Shown one piece after another: positions 7,256-16,800 of a stretch of DNA of 64,000 nucleotides. The notes under the pieces were generated by a model that was not told the origin of the DNA, did no database searches, and worked only from the letters and a program-made list of their open reading frames with translations. The translations under genes were made by a program, and so were the position numbers. This DNA is from Natranaeroarchaeum sulfidigenes. Its GTDB lineage: Archaea; Halobacteriota; Halobacteria; Halobacteriales; Natronoarchaeaceae. Numbering within the stretch: the stretch's first letter is position 1; the number at the start of each line of letters is the position of its first letter. Location: the NCBI RefSeq assembly GCF_017094485.1, contig NZ_CP064786.1, positions 1,550,001-1,614,000 on the forward strand. The letters are read 5' to 3'.

Positions 7256-7723
7256 ATGCGTGACCAGACGACGGTTGAACTCACAAATACGGGATGGCTT
7301 GACAACGGCAGTACGCCGAGCCAACCGTGTCTACGTCTCCATATTACACTGACTTCCGACGACCTGGCAGAACGCTTTCAGCCGGGGGACGGATCGACGT
7401 ATCGTCCCTCTGACCTTGATCTGTATTTCCGTGATCGGTCCTCCTCCCGAGCTGCTGTTGAGGATGGAATTCTCACGATAAGTGACCGGCTGACAGGGGA
7501 TCTGTTGCTTGAAGCGGTTGTCAGCGCTTCGGTAATTGAACGGTTCGTGTCCGCGGTTCGCCAGTACGCTGCTCGGACTGGTAATGACCGCAAATACACG
7601 GTCGAATTGCAGTGTGAGGGGACCATCGCTACCTCGTTTGAGAAACGGATATTCATCGTCTACAACGCAGAAAACGAGCTGCTCCGAGAACGGAGTGTGG
7701 TCCCAGGACATATCGAGTTGTGA
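7256..7723 (+). CDS. Conserved haloarchaeal protein, DUF5793-like
   Basis: 155 aa from ATG 7256; an upstream ATG at 7205 adds a segment unlike the family. Beta-rich with a pattern ISDRLTGDLLLEAVVSASVI ... FVSAVRQYAARTGNDRKYTV, then FEKRIFIVYNAENELLRERS and VPGHIEL, which I recall from the haloarchaeal DUF5793 family; that naming is from memory and unverified. No motif suggests catalysis. It lies just outside the right end of the regulator cassette and 77 nt before the wHTH gene at 7800. Confidence 0.6.
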   Translation: MRDQTTVELTNTGWLDNGSTPSQPCLRLHITLTSDDLAERFQPGDGSTYRPSDLDLYFRDRSSSRAAVEDGILTISDRLTGDLLLEAVVSASVIERFVSAVRQYAARTGNDRKYTVELQCEGTIATSFEKRIFIVYNAENELLRERSVVPGHIEL

Positions 7724-7799
7724 CAGCAGCTACCGTCGTGGTAGTGACAACTCTGTCTCAACAAGACTGATTGCAATTTGCGTGCAATTCGCTACTAGA

Positions 7800-8315
7800 A
7801 TGGTGACGGGAGAAGCAAACTGGGGGACCCCACTCGATACTGGTGGCGAGGCGTTCGAGCTCTTCGGAAACGCCCGTAAAGCATGGATCTACACCTATGT
7901 CAACCATCACGCGGAAACGACGGTTCAGGATATTGTTGAGACGCTTGATCTCCCGGAGCGCACGGTGTACGAGTATGTCGACGATCTCGAAGCCGCAGGA
8001 TTCATCGACCAGTCAAATGACGGCCGGCCAGCAGAGTATACGGCGCACGAAATCGATCTCCAGCTGGTCGAAGGCGATGCAGAACGACGAATTACGTCGG
8101 AGCTAGTCGAAGCAATTGCCCGTCGGCTTCGTGATGACGACATCGATACGTACATCGATCGGCACGGGCTTGATGGTCTCGCCGTCGCACTCGACTATGC
8201 CTGTGAGTACGCCGACGGGACAGTCACACACCAGATTATGGCTCGTGAACAAGAACTCGCACCCGTAGAAGCAGGCGTCATTCTGGACGCGCTTCGCCCC
8301 ATCGTCGTGGATTGA
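7800..8315 (+). CDS. Winged-helix regulator with C-terminal helical domain
   Basis: 171 aa from ATG 7800 (longer upstream frame rejected: it overlaps the previous gene). Residues about 20-80 form a winged helix: FELFGNARKAWIYTYVNHHA, TTVQDIVETLDLPERTVYEY, DDLEAAGFIDQSNDGRPAEY, resembling TrmB/MarR-type HTH domains. The C-terminal half (ITSELVEAIARRLRDDDIDT ... YIDRHGLDGLAVALDYACEY) is a haloarchaeal extension of unknown role. Likely a transcriptional regulator; target unknown. Confidence 0.75.
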   Translation: MVTGEANWGTPLDTGGEAFELFGNARKAWIYTYVNHHAETTVQDIVETLDLPERTVYEYVDDLEAAGFIDQSNDGRPAEYTAHEIDLQLVEGDAERRITSELVEAIARRLRDDDIDTYIDRHGLDGLAVALDYACEYADGTVTHQIMAREQELAPVEAGVILDALRPIVVD

Positions 8316-8438
8316 CCCGGTATGGAACGCAACAGAGCGGATGAGTTCAGCACGGAGACTTCGGATGTTTCGGCTTGAAGCCGGTGAATTAGCGGTTAAG
8401 TGGAGAGTGTTTACTGAACGTCGTGCCGGGATACTAAT

Positions 8439-8909
8439 GTGATAGTAGAACGTCTCTCTTTGGAGATAGTTGATATGCTCAAAGAGGTGGCGGAGATAAC
8501 GAATATGTGGGGAAGACACTCTAATCCGAAGAGCGGATGGAGTCGAATGGCCGCAGCGTTCGTGGCCGTGGGCGCACTCTACCATCGGCAATGGAAGTTG
8601 TTGGGACTCACTCTCCTGTTTTTACTCATCAATCCGGTGCTATTCCCCGAACCAAGTGAAGAGTTGGATGACTGGATGTACAAGGTCGTCCGTGCTGAAG
8701 AACGCTGGACTAATGACGGGCACCGCTTCATCGGTTTCGACTATCCCCAGATTCTAAACACCGCGAGTATTCCAATCGGGATGTATGGTCTCTACGCGGC
8801 GTACAAACGCAAGCCTGTCCCAACGTTGGTTTGCACGCTCGCATCGATAGGCCTCAACCAGTGGTGTTTGAAAGAGATCATCGAGTACTACGAAGAAGTC
8901 AATTCGTAG
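8439..8909 (+). CDS. Membrane protein, DUF6653-like
   Basis: Up to 156 aa. Contains NMWGRHSNPKSGWSRMAAAF, then two or three hydrophobic segments: LGLTLLFLLINPVLFPEP (about 55-72), an amphipathic middle with the D/E-rich stretch around SEELDDWMYKVVRAEERW, and ASIPIGMYGLYAAY plus VPTLVCTLASIGLNQWCL near the C-terminus. The RHSNP...W motif followed by paired helices fits DUF6653, a small integral membrane family. Several internal Met codons (8475, 8505) are possible starts. No operon partner. Confidence 0.6.
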   Translation: MIVERLSLEIVDMLKEVAEITNMWGRHSNPKSGWSRMAAAFVAVGALYHRQWKLLGLTLLFLLINPVLFPEPSEELDDWMYKVVRAEERWTNDGHRFIGFDYPQILNTASIPIGMYGLYAAYKRKPVPTLVCTLASIGLNQWCLKEIIEYYEEVNS

Positions 8910-9146
8910 GAAGAATACGCACCAGCGATCAATCTGAGGATCGCGTCGAAAAAGCGGATACAGAGTTCGTTGGACTGGCACTTGATATCCTACTTGATTA
9001 TACTCCCGATCACAGTAGTTGAGACCGGTTCTTCGATGGCTACGGTTCTCAAACCGCTTGTGCCGACAGTGACTTGTATCTTTCAAGGCTTTCGTAGCTT
9101 TCACTCCTAACACTCTTCACAGTGGCTGACGTACCCCCACTCAACA

Positions 9147-9551
9147 ATGTCAATCGATCGTGATACCTTCGAGAACACGAGCGAAAACGAACTCGCTGAT
9201 CTTTCGGTCCCGGATCAGGTGCTTGGGTTTCTCGTTGCCAATCAGGACCGGGCGTTCAAGGCGCGCGAAATCGCCTCCCACCTCAGCGTTGACGAGGGTG
9301 CAGTTAGCACCGCACTCTCACGGTTGAAGGACCGCAGTCTGATCGAACACAAGGCGACATACTGGGCGGTGACTGACGACGCTGAGCGGCTTGACAGATA
9401 CAGCGGGTATGAACGAACAACGGCTCTGTTCAACGACCAGTTGGGTGCGGAGGAGAAAGAGTCTTGGCGTGAGCATGCACCGCAGAAGCCACACCGAGCG
9501 TCGAGGACGAACAGTGACCGACGAAGAGACACCGATCTTCGAGCGCGGTGA
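9147..9551 (+). CDS. MarR-type winged-helix protein
   Basis: 134 aa. Winged helix at about 20-85: LSVPDQVLGFLVANQDRAFK, AREIASHLSVDEGAVSTALS, LKDRSLIEHKATYWAVTDDA. In haloarchaea this type of MarR gene is commonly followed by an overlapping PemK/MazF toxin gene, where it serves as antitoxin or repressor. That layout is preserved here, with the toxin start overlapping this gene at 9514, but the toxin is truncated. The C-terminus is basic and disordered. Confidence 0.7.
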   Translation: MSIDRDTFENTSENELADLSVPDQVLGFLVANQDRAFKAREIASHLSVDEGAVSTALSRLKDRSLIEHKATYWAVTDDAERLDRYSGYERTTALFNDQLGAEEKESWREHAPQKPHRASRTNSDRRRDTDLRAR

Positions 9552-9582
9552 TGTCGTCTACCGTGATGATCTACCGGTATAG
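9514..9582 (+). pseudogene. Truncated PemK/MazF-family toxin (first 22 codons only)
   Basis: GTG at 9514 overlaps the MarR gene; the peptide VTDEETPIFERGDVVYRDDL is the typical N-terminus of haloarchaeal PemK/MazF proteins (an FERGDVVY strand followed by a D-D loop). It stops at 9580-9582, and no further toxin sequence follows in any frame. The toxin has been deleted, leaving the regulator. Identification is from memory of the family start. Confidence 0.5.
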
Positions 9583-9841
9583 AAGCTCATCCAAGTCATC
9601 GGCAGTTAGCGAATTATGGGTCTCAAGATATGCTTCAAGATCTTCGACAGATTCAAAATCTGTAATCATCTCCAACGTCTGTTGAGCTTGTTGGTTAAAA
9701 CTTGAGAACAGATTCGATTTCTTCCTTACTAGCGGTGTTATCCTCTGCAAGATTCTCAATCGCTTCGAGAACCTCCACCGGGACGTGGGGGTCATCGTCC
9801 CCATCATGCTGGGTGGGCTCCCGAGCGAATTCAGTAGACAT
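9571..9841 (-). pseudogene. Small acidic gene with a frameshift, downstream of the methyltransferase
   Basis: An ATG at 9841 starts MSTEFAREPTQHDGDDDPHV ... EVLEAIENLAED, which stops after 48 codons at 9695. The adjacent frame continues as a plausible C-terminal half, QQAQQTLEMITDFESVEDLE ... LTADDLDELLYR, to 9571. The switch occurs near an AAAA run at about 9698-9712, so a one-base indel or sequencing error is likely. Corrected, it would be an acidic helical protein of about 90 aa, 68 nt downstream of the methyltransferase on the same strand. Function unknown. Confidence 0.45.
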
Positions 9842-9909
9842 ACCGAATGCTAAGTGAGTCATCCGTATGAATCTAACTGACTGAATCGATATTGCATGAG
9901 TAGTAGGGG

Positions 9910-12198
9910 TCACATCACTCGTTGCAGCAGGCCATCGAGTCGGTTCAACACTACCTCGCAATTCCGGTCTTTTCTAGCATTCTCCCGTAATTCATCGAAT
10001 AAGTCAGCGAGGGCTGCCACAGTTGAGTTGTCTAGTGATGTTGGGTCGATTACAGGGAGTGATTCGAGTGCGCTGATACTGAGTTTTTCATAACCGCCTT
10101 GTTGCGGTTGAGTCTGTGTCTGGATTACTCGCTGGCCAATGGGGCTATTTAGGTACGCGAGTAACGCCTTCAACTCAGTTTCGCTCACCGCTACGTCGTA
10201 GAACCCTCGGAAATTATGGATGTGCCTCGCGGTCGTCTCGTTTAGCAGGAAAGCGAATCCATCCCGATCAGCATCTGGGACAAGAACGCGAGGTGATGAT
10301 TGTCTCCGAGGTCGATACCAGTATGGCCGGTTTTGGAGTACTGTAGTCCCGGCAAGGTCCCGCTCAGTTATCGCGTTCTGTAGGTACGCGACGGTATTCG
10401 CTCTGTCAGCTTCGTCATTTGGCACTGCGACTGTCCCATTCTCCACCTGTCGCTTGAAGGCTAGGTCTGACTCTGGAACCGTTGGGAGTTCGTCCGGATC
10501 AAGTAACCACGCTTCTTTCTCAGATGCCCGTAATTCCTCCCAGTCGCTTTCACAGATATCATATCCTTCTGTGACCTGTGGCCGTCTGATGAGTCGAGAC
10601 AGATCTTGGTCGGGAATACCATACGCATCGACATCGCTCTGGCTGAGACAGAATACTTCAACGTCCCCGGTTGATTTACCTCGGTCGATGCTAACGAACT
10701 CACCGAGCGGCGTGAGCCCACTTGTGTCGATATCACTGGGCGCGAGTCGTGCTGTCCAGTTGTTCTCAGGAGCGAGTTCTCCTTGCTGCACATGATTGAT
10801 GTATCCCCACTCGGTTTCGCCTTGTTCACCGTTCCGTAGTGCGTGTCGCAGAGTACTCGCCTCAATCGACTTATCGACGCGAATGAACCGCGTCATTCCG
10901 CCCGCAGTATCCGTCGTTTTAGCTTCGATGAAGCTCAGGAGGGCCGTGACTTGGGCGTCCTCAAACACCGAGTCTCCTTCAGTGTCAAACTGCACGAAAG
11001 CAGTAATGCTAAACTCGTCTAACAAGAACTGTTTGAGTGATTCACCGTAATCAGTAGCCATGAAACTATCTGGTGTCAGAAAAGCTGCGCAGTCTCCAGG
11101 CGCAAGGAACGACCGAGCGTGGTACATAAAATACGTGTACAGCGGTGATCGAGCACTGATATCGAGTCCCGTAATCCTCTCCATTTGCGTATTGACTCGA
11201 TTCTTGTAGGTGTCTTCCAGTACATCTCCTTTCACATACGGCGGGTTGCAGACAATCGCGTCGACATCTCGGTCCAGATCATCTACGGAGAGTTCAAGAA
11301 AGTCAGTCACCTGCGTGTCGTGCGCCTGCCGGTACAGTGTGAGTGCGGTGGTCCCCATAAGACGTGAGAGACGACTCCGATCAATCCCGTTAACGTGAGA
11401 TGGCTCCGTGCTCACATCCCATAGTGGATGGAACGGGCCCGAAAGCACACCTGCACCCATCCCCGGGTCGAGCACGTTGTCATCCCCACTGGCTGCCCAC
11501 GTCCGCATGAGCGAACTAATGGACGGAGGCGTTCGAAACTGGCCGAGCATTTGCCGGTCATCGGTCGACATCAGGTCCGCATAGAGTCGGCCGATAGCTT
11601 CAGCCGGTTCGCCTGAATCTAGCAACCAGTCACGAGCGTCGAGTACCGGTTCGAGATCGGCGTCGTCAGCGAGCCAGACAATCTCATCGAGGAAGTATTC
11701 GTCAAACGCTGGATTTCCTGTTTGCTCCGCCGCTCGTCGCAGTGCCGCTCGTGTGTCGGTAGCAAGCTGTGGAAGGTCATCGTACTGATGATGCCACTCG
11801 TAGAGTGTTGCTTTAAGGAGGACGTTTAACACGGCTTGCCGAGCAATGATCGTTTGAGTGTGCTCAGCAGGTGGATCATCAACCCCGTGGAGTGCACACC
11901 ACTCTGTAATTGCTTCGCGTAGTGACTCAGGAACACCAGTATCGATCGCACCGGTAACGGCATCGGCTGCCGTCTCAAGCCTCTCGACGAGAGCATCATG
12001 CATATGCTCGTCAAACCGATCCGGCACATGCACCCAATCACTGTCACTCGGTGCGTCAGCACGAGGCGGCGTGACACGTTCCCCGACCGTCGTAGTCTGC
12101 GTTACGGGCACCGGGTCAGCGTCTTGAGAGCCGTAGCAATCACCAGTCGGCAGTCGTAACCGACTGACTGACTCAGTTCCCGAATTTGCGCGTACCAT
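9910..12198 (-). CDS. Eco57I-like N6-adenine DNA methyltransferase
   Basis: 762 aa. Helical N-terminal region (about 1-215), GQFRTPP (about 219-225) where the family has GQFYTP, AdoMet motif I VLDPGMGAGVLSG (about 243-253), catalytic NPPY at about 318-321 (amino methyltransferase of D12/Eco57I type), then a long C-terminal target-recognition region resembling TaqI-like specificity domains (NRPYWYRPRRQ; ALLAYLNSPIGQRV; YEKLSISALESLPVID). No PD-(D/E)XK nuclease is visible at the N-terminus. It could be an orphan methyltransferase or the modification part of a system whose other half is lost. Transcribed divergently from the VapB-like gene at 12391, with a TTTAAA box about 30 nt upstream, so probably leaderless. 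Confidence 0.85.
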   Translation of the reverse strand: MVRANSGTESVSRLRLPTGDCYGSQDADPVPVTQTTTVGERVTPPRADAPSDSDWVHVPDRFDEHMHDALVERLETAADAVTGAIDTGVPESLREAITEWCALHGVDDPPAEHTQTIIARQAVLNVLLKATLYEWHHQYDDLPQLATDTRAALRRAAEQTGNPAFDEYFLDEIVWLADDADLEPVLDARDWLLDSGEPAEAIGRLYADLMSTDDRQMLGQFRTPPSISSLMRTWAASGDDNVLDPGMGAGVLSGPFHPLWDVSTEPSHVNGIDRSRLSRLMGTTALTLYRQAHDTQVTDFLELSVDDLDRDVDAIVCNPPYVKGDVLEDTYKNRVNTQMERITGLDISARSPLYTYFMYHARSFLAPGDCAAFLTPDSFMATDYGESLKQFLLDEFSITAFVQFDTEGDSVFEDAQVTALLSFIEAKTTDTAGGMTRFIRVDKSIEASTLRHALRNGEQGETEWGYINHVQQGELAPENNWTARLAPSDIDTSGLTPLGEFVSIDRGKSTGDVEVFCLSQSDVDAYGIPDQDLSRLIRRPQVTEGYDICESDWEELRASEKEAWLLDPDELPTVPESDLAFKRQVENGTVAVPNDEADRANTVAYLQNAITERDLAGTTVLQNRPYWYRPRRQSSPRVLVPDADRDGFAFLLNETTARHIHNFRGFYDVAVSETELKALLAYLNSPIGQRVIQTQTQPQQGGYEKLSISALESLPVIDPTSLDNSTVAALADLFDELRENARKDRNCEVVLNRLDGLLQRVM

Positions 12199-12390
12199 AT
12201 AGGTAAAACAGTATATTTTACTGGTCGTTTAAAAGGGTAAGCCTTGGATGGGGCGACGTTGAAACCCAGCGTCTTCATGCGGGTCCGGAGCTCGGATTTC
12301 GGTTTTCGTGGAGTCGTTAGAAGAGAAAATAATCGGCCGATCCGAGACACACCGAAAGACACAGTAATCTGTGTACCCATAGGAATCTAT
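12199..12390. promoter_or_regulatory. Divergent promoter region
   Basis: 192 nt between the methyltransferase (minus) and the VapB-like gene (plus). On the minus strand TTTTAAA at 12228-12234 is about 30 nt from the methyltransferase ATG, a usual TATA position for leaderless archaeal transcripts. An AT-rich GTATATTTTAC segment lies at 12211-12221. No dyad is evident. Confidence 0.4.
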
Positions 12391-12621
12391 ATGCCTAGTA
12401 TCACCGTCAACGTGGACGACGACCTCAAAGAGCGCATGGAAAACCACCCGGAAATCAACTGGAGTGAGGTCACCCGGCAGGCTATCCAGGAGAAAGTCGA
12501 TACGCTGGAAGTGATGGACGAACTCACCAGCGAGAGCGACCTCACTGAGAGCGATGTGCAAGAAATCGCTCAAAAGATCAACGAAAGTGGGCGCAAGCAC
12601 GTTGACGAGGAATCGGTGTAG
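12391..12621 (+). CDS. vapB: VapB-like ribbon-helix-helix antitoxin
   Basis: 76 aa from ATG 12391; the longer open frame from 12244 runs through the promoter and is rejected. MPSITVNVDDDLKERMENHP begins with the RHH beta-strand, then a helix-turn-helix-like INWSEVTRQAIQEKV and an acidic C-terminal helix for toxin binding. Nine nucleotides separate it from the PIN toxin. It should neutralise the toxin and repress the operon by binding as a dimer. Classical VapB architecture in archaea. Confidence 0.85.
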   Translation: MPSITVNVDDDLKERMENHPEINWSEVTRQAIQEKVDTLEVMDELTSESDLTESDVQEIAQKINESGRKHVDEESV

Positions 12622-12630
12622 AGACGACGA

Positions 12631-13047
12631 ATGAAGCTGGTCATCGACGCCAATGTCGTCATCTCCGCGCTCATCGCTGATTCGAAAACACGGGAGCTCA
12701 TCGTTACGCTTGAACCTGACCTGCTGACTCCCGCGTTCGTCCACGACGAGATCGAAAACTACCAGGAACTGATCGTCGAGAAGTCCGGAATGGAACCAGA
12801 TCGAGTCTCACAGTTCATCGACCTTCTGTTCCAGTATATCGATGTTGTGCCTGCCAGCGAGTTCTATCCGGCTATCGAGAGCGCAGACGAAGCAATCGGC
12901 GATACCGACCCTGACGACGTACTGTACCTGGCGTGTGCGATCGGCTGTGATTCGGCCATCTGGAGTGACGATTCCGATTTCGACGAGCAGGGGCTGGTTG
13001 CGGTCTATTCAACGAGCGACGTACTCGACTCATTCGATACACGCTAG
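12631..13047 (+). CDS. vapC: VapC-like PIN-domain toxin ribonuclease
   Basis: 138 aa, the usual VapC length. PIN acidic residues are visible: D6 in MKLVIDANVVISALI, E in FVHDEIENY (about 45), D in DTDPDDVLYLACAI (about 93-97) and D in SAIWSDDSDFDE (about 112-116). These coordinate the metal for RNA cleavage. The gene follows the RHH antitoxin by nine nucleotides. Together the two form a complete type II toxin-antitoxin module next to the methyltransferase; its target RNA cannot be told from sequence. Confidence 0.85.
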   Translation: MKLVIDANVVISALIADSKTRELIVTLEPDLLTPAFVHDEIENYQELIVEKSGMEPDRVSQFIDLLFQYIDVVPASEFYPAIESADEAIGDTDPDDVLYLACAIGCDSAIWSDDSDFDEQGLVAVYSTSDVLDSFDTR

Positions 13048-13283
13048 CCCGGGACAGCAACCCCACGGATTCTCCGACTGTCTATGAAGACAATCGTCGA
13101 TCAATCAGTACAGGACTGAAGTCGGTCAATACAGGTGAGACAATGAACACTCACTACCCCAACTTGCCAGTTTAGATTTCTGCAAGCCTCCAATTGAGTG
13201 GGAGGAGTGTTGTTCCAAGTAGGGATCTACGCCTCATACCAAATAATCATTCTAACGCTACCTAAATGTGAAGGTGATGAACG

Positions 13284-13652
13284 TCATATCTCTGCATAGT
13301 TGACATCAATGTTTCCGTCGTCATCAATGGCAAGGTCAACATATCCAATGCTAAAATCAACCTCAATAGGTTCTCTTTCCTCGTTATTGAGTTGTATATA
13401 TAGTTGAGTTCCCTCTACGACATCCCTTTTCGGAAATGGCCCGAAGGTTTCTGAGCCGTCTGGATCAACCGTCTCGGTACCTGAGACCACCACATCATCG
13501 TCGTTAGTACTAACGATGCAGATAGACACTTCAATAGGATCCGGTGTTCGGTTGAATATAGTGACGCTACGGGTTGGTGAGTCTGGATCAACACAGCCAG
13601 CGAAACCAGCCATTCCCGTAGTAACACCAGCCAGGAGAGAGCGTCGCTTCAT
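13284..13652 (-). CDS. Small secreted lipoprotein
   Basis: 122 aa from ATG 13652 (MKRRSLLAGVTTGMAGFAGC). The first 20 residues are a twin-arginine-style signal with the lipobox AGFAGC, so the protein is probably exported and lipid-anchored at Cys20. The mature part (TRSVTIFNRTPDPIEVSICI ... GTETVDPDGSETFGPFPKRD) is beta-rich, Ig-like or DUF-type, and occurs widely in haloarchaea without known function. A longer start at 13691 would place residues before the signal and is rejected. Confidence 0.75.
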   Translation of the reverse strand: MKRRSLLAGVTTGMAGFAGCVDPDSPTRSVTIFNRTPDPIEVSICIVSTNDDDVVVSGTETVDPDGSETFGPFPKRDVVEGTQLYIQLNNEEREPIEVDFSIGYVDLAIDDDGNIDVNYAEI

Positions 13653-13806
13653 GTTAGGAAGATTAAATAGCGGATATAAGTGTTTATCCAAGGTTACGCG
13701 ATGGGCTGAGTATCGATTCGTTCAATTTGCAGGGCTACCTAACGGCTGAATCACTGGTAGTGGACTGAAACAAACGAAGTTGGTGCTGCACTCCTTCAGA
13801 TGCGTT

Positions 13807-16800
13807 CTATTTTTCTGTCACTCTTTCGAGCAACTCGGCAGCTCTTCCAGCTGCGTCATCTCGGTCAACACCCGCTTCCACCAACCGCTCGATCATGCGG
13901 ATACGGATATCGTCGTCTGCTAACGGTTCCCTCGAAACAATATACCCGTGAGCCTGTAAGTAGTCCTCAAGCTCTTCAGCTTTGTTACGCCGGAACCGAT
14001 CTACGTCACCTGAATACAACGCCTCGACGAGTTGTTCCGCATCACCACCGAGTTCTTCAGCGAGCTCTGAAACACGCTCGATGTACGTATCACTTACTCC
14101 GTCAGCGACTTCGAGTACAGATCGATCGACTGGATCGCCTCGACCGATCTGCCACGCCTGAGCAAACTCTTCAAGCGCTGCGATATTCTGCTGAACTTCA
14201 TCGAGTGTCTTAGGCTCTGCCGGCACGAAGCCAGATCGGTCTCGCTCAAGCAGGTTCTGCAATTGCCCAACTCGTTCAATCCCGAGTTCCAGGAGGTCAT
14301 ACAGCACCTCGATGTCCTCCACTACGTACCACAGGTGGGCCGTCCCAGCCCCATCGTACGGATTGAATGGCTCCACGCCAAGCACATCGCCGTAAGACTC
14401 GTGATCGTCCGCATCCGGCTCGGCCGGGCTCGGAGTAAGACTCTCAATGCTGTCGACTGTCGGAACCTGAACTGATTCACTCAAATCTTGCACTTCAGCC
14501 AGATCGATCGTCGTCCACTCCACATCAGATGTCTCTTCTAGCGCTACACGCCATTTCGCCACCTCATCACCTTGGGCAGTGAAGTAGAAGATCTGTCTGC
14601 CCTCTTTCGCCAACTCAATAAGCGACTCAATGATCACTTCCGCACGCAAATCATCCGTATTCGCCAGTGTCTCGTCAAGAAGGATAGGCAGCTTAGCACC
14701 CTGCTCTTGCTGCTCTACAAAAGCTAACCGGACAGCCAGCAACACTTGGACGCGCGTCCCGCTCGACAACTTCTCAAGAGCGAACCCCTTCTGTTTCGCT
14801 GTATCGTAAGCACGGAACGTCTGCTCGCCCTCCGCGAGCATTAGCTCGTATCGACCATGCGTAATCGTGGCTAACAATTCATTAGCCCGCTGGAACACCG
14901 ACGGGCGACTCGCTTCAACCGTTTTCTCTTGGATGTGCTCAACCAGTACATCGCCGACCATCGCAGAGTAATCGTCATCAAGCTGTTCTCCTAGCGCTGT
15001 CAGCGCACGTTCCTTCTCAGTAATCGCCTCTTCAACCTCGGACCCGGACTTGGCCTCCTTAATCTTCGCCTCGATCCCCGAGATTTGTTCCTGAATGCTA
15101 TCGTAGCGTTCCGCGGTTTCCTTCGCTTGGCGCAACTCCTGTTTCAATGCTGGCAGCTCCTCCTCTTTGAGTTCCGGCTTAAACGCTGGCAGCGTCTCAA
15201 GCTCTTCTTCTTCCTGCTCAACAATCGCTGCAGTCTGCTCTACCTCGCTTTTCGCATCCCCATATTCCTCAACTTGCTCGCAAAGCGCTTCTAACGCGTC
15301 CCGATCACCAGGATCCAAATCTAACGTCGTGAAGATCTCCTCCTGTTCGTCCTGTAGCTTTGTGAGCTTCCCCGTTGCCTTCTCGATGGTTTCCTTCGCA
15401 TCAGTCAACTCCCGCGTCGCAGTCTCGTAATCAGATTGCCGCCGTTCTAACTCCCGGATTCGTTCAGTCGCAGTCGCTGAATCATTCACCTCGTCAGACC
15501 CGTACTCGCCTAGTTCACTCTGGATCGTCTCTCGTCCTTCCTCCAGATTCTCCTGCACACGGTCAAGTTCCGCCTCCAAGCGAACGACTTCATCATTGAC
15601 TTCCTGCCAGTCAAGCACTCGCCGGACGATAACCGCCAGTTCAATATCCGTCGTCTCGGGAGCAGCCCCGATCTCCTCCCGCAGGTCTTCGCGCTTTGCC
15701 GCTAATGCCTCTTGCTTGCTGTCAATATCTTGCTCGGCAACCAGTGCGTCTCGTTTCTGTTGTCGCTCTTCAACCACCTTGTGTTCCGCTATCTCGTCGT
15801 AAATCTCCACCAACCGGTCCCGCACCTCATTTTCAGTCCATGACGCAGGCGATTCGACTCCAGTCTGTTTGAACGACTCACGATGAGGTTCTCGCCCACT
15901 CCCAGAGGTTTCTGTATCTCCCTGTTGCCGATATCCGTAGACGAACAGTGCCACCCCGACGAGAACGACACTGAACAGAAGCGGATTTACGAGGACTCCA
16001 AGTGCGACACCGGCTAACGACACGACCCCAGCTGAGACAGCCCCGATGCGGAACGCAGCCTCACCACCACTCGCCACCTCCACGTTTTGTCCCGCCATTA
16101 ACCACTCTTCCAACGCTTTGCTCCCGCGTTCCAATGATCGAAGATCGGCCTCTGGCGGTTCTTCGGTATCCGCCCACTGCTCGATCGTTTCCCGTCGTTG
16201 CCGTTCTGCCTGCACTTGCTCGGCCGTGCGAGCGAACTCAGACACGTCCTTCCACGTTCCTGGCTGCAGATCGACTAACGCATCGTGGTCGATTTCGAGC
16301 GGAATCCCCTCACGAGCACTTTGTCGTTCCGCCTTCGCCCCCTCTAACGCTTCCTCAACCTCATCTTTTCTAGACTCGGCCTCTTCCAACGTATCTCGCC
16401 GCCTTTTCAGACGCGCAATGACTCCCTCAGAGACCCCGTCTTCGGGGAGCGCCGTTGCTTCAAGAGTCGCTTCAGCATCCTCCTGTTTGGCCTCAGACTC
16501 CTGCTTCTCAATTTCCCACTCATCGATCTGCTCGTCAAGTTCTTCAACCTGAGACAGTTCATCCCCACCGACCTGTTCCAGCACGCCCGGGAACTCACCT
16601 AGCTCTTCCTTCGCATCTTGGTGGTCCGATTTTGCTTCCCGGTACGTGATCGCCTGGGCAAGGACTTCTTTTTGATCCCGCGCCTGTTTTGCTTCCTCCA
16701 ACTCGCTTCGAAGCTTCGTCAGCCGACTCCGTTCCTCTTCCAACCCTTTGGCATCGGTACGCTCGTCTCGCCACGTCTCAACCGCGTCTTGTGCATCTTG

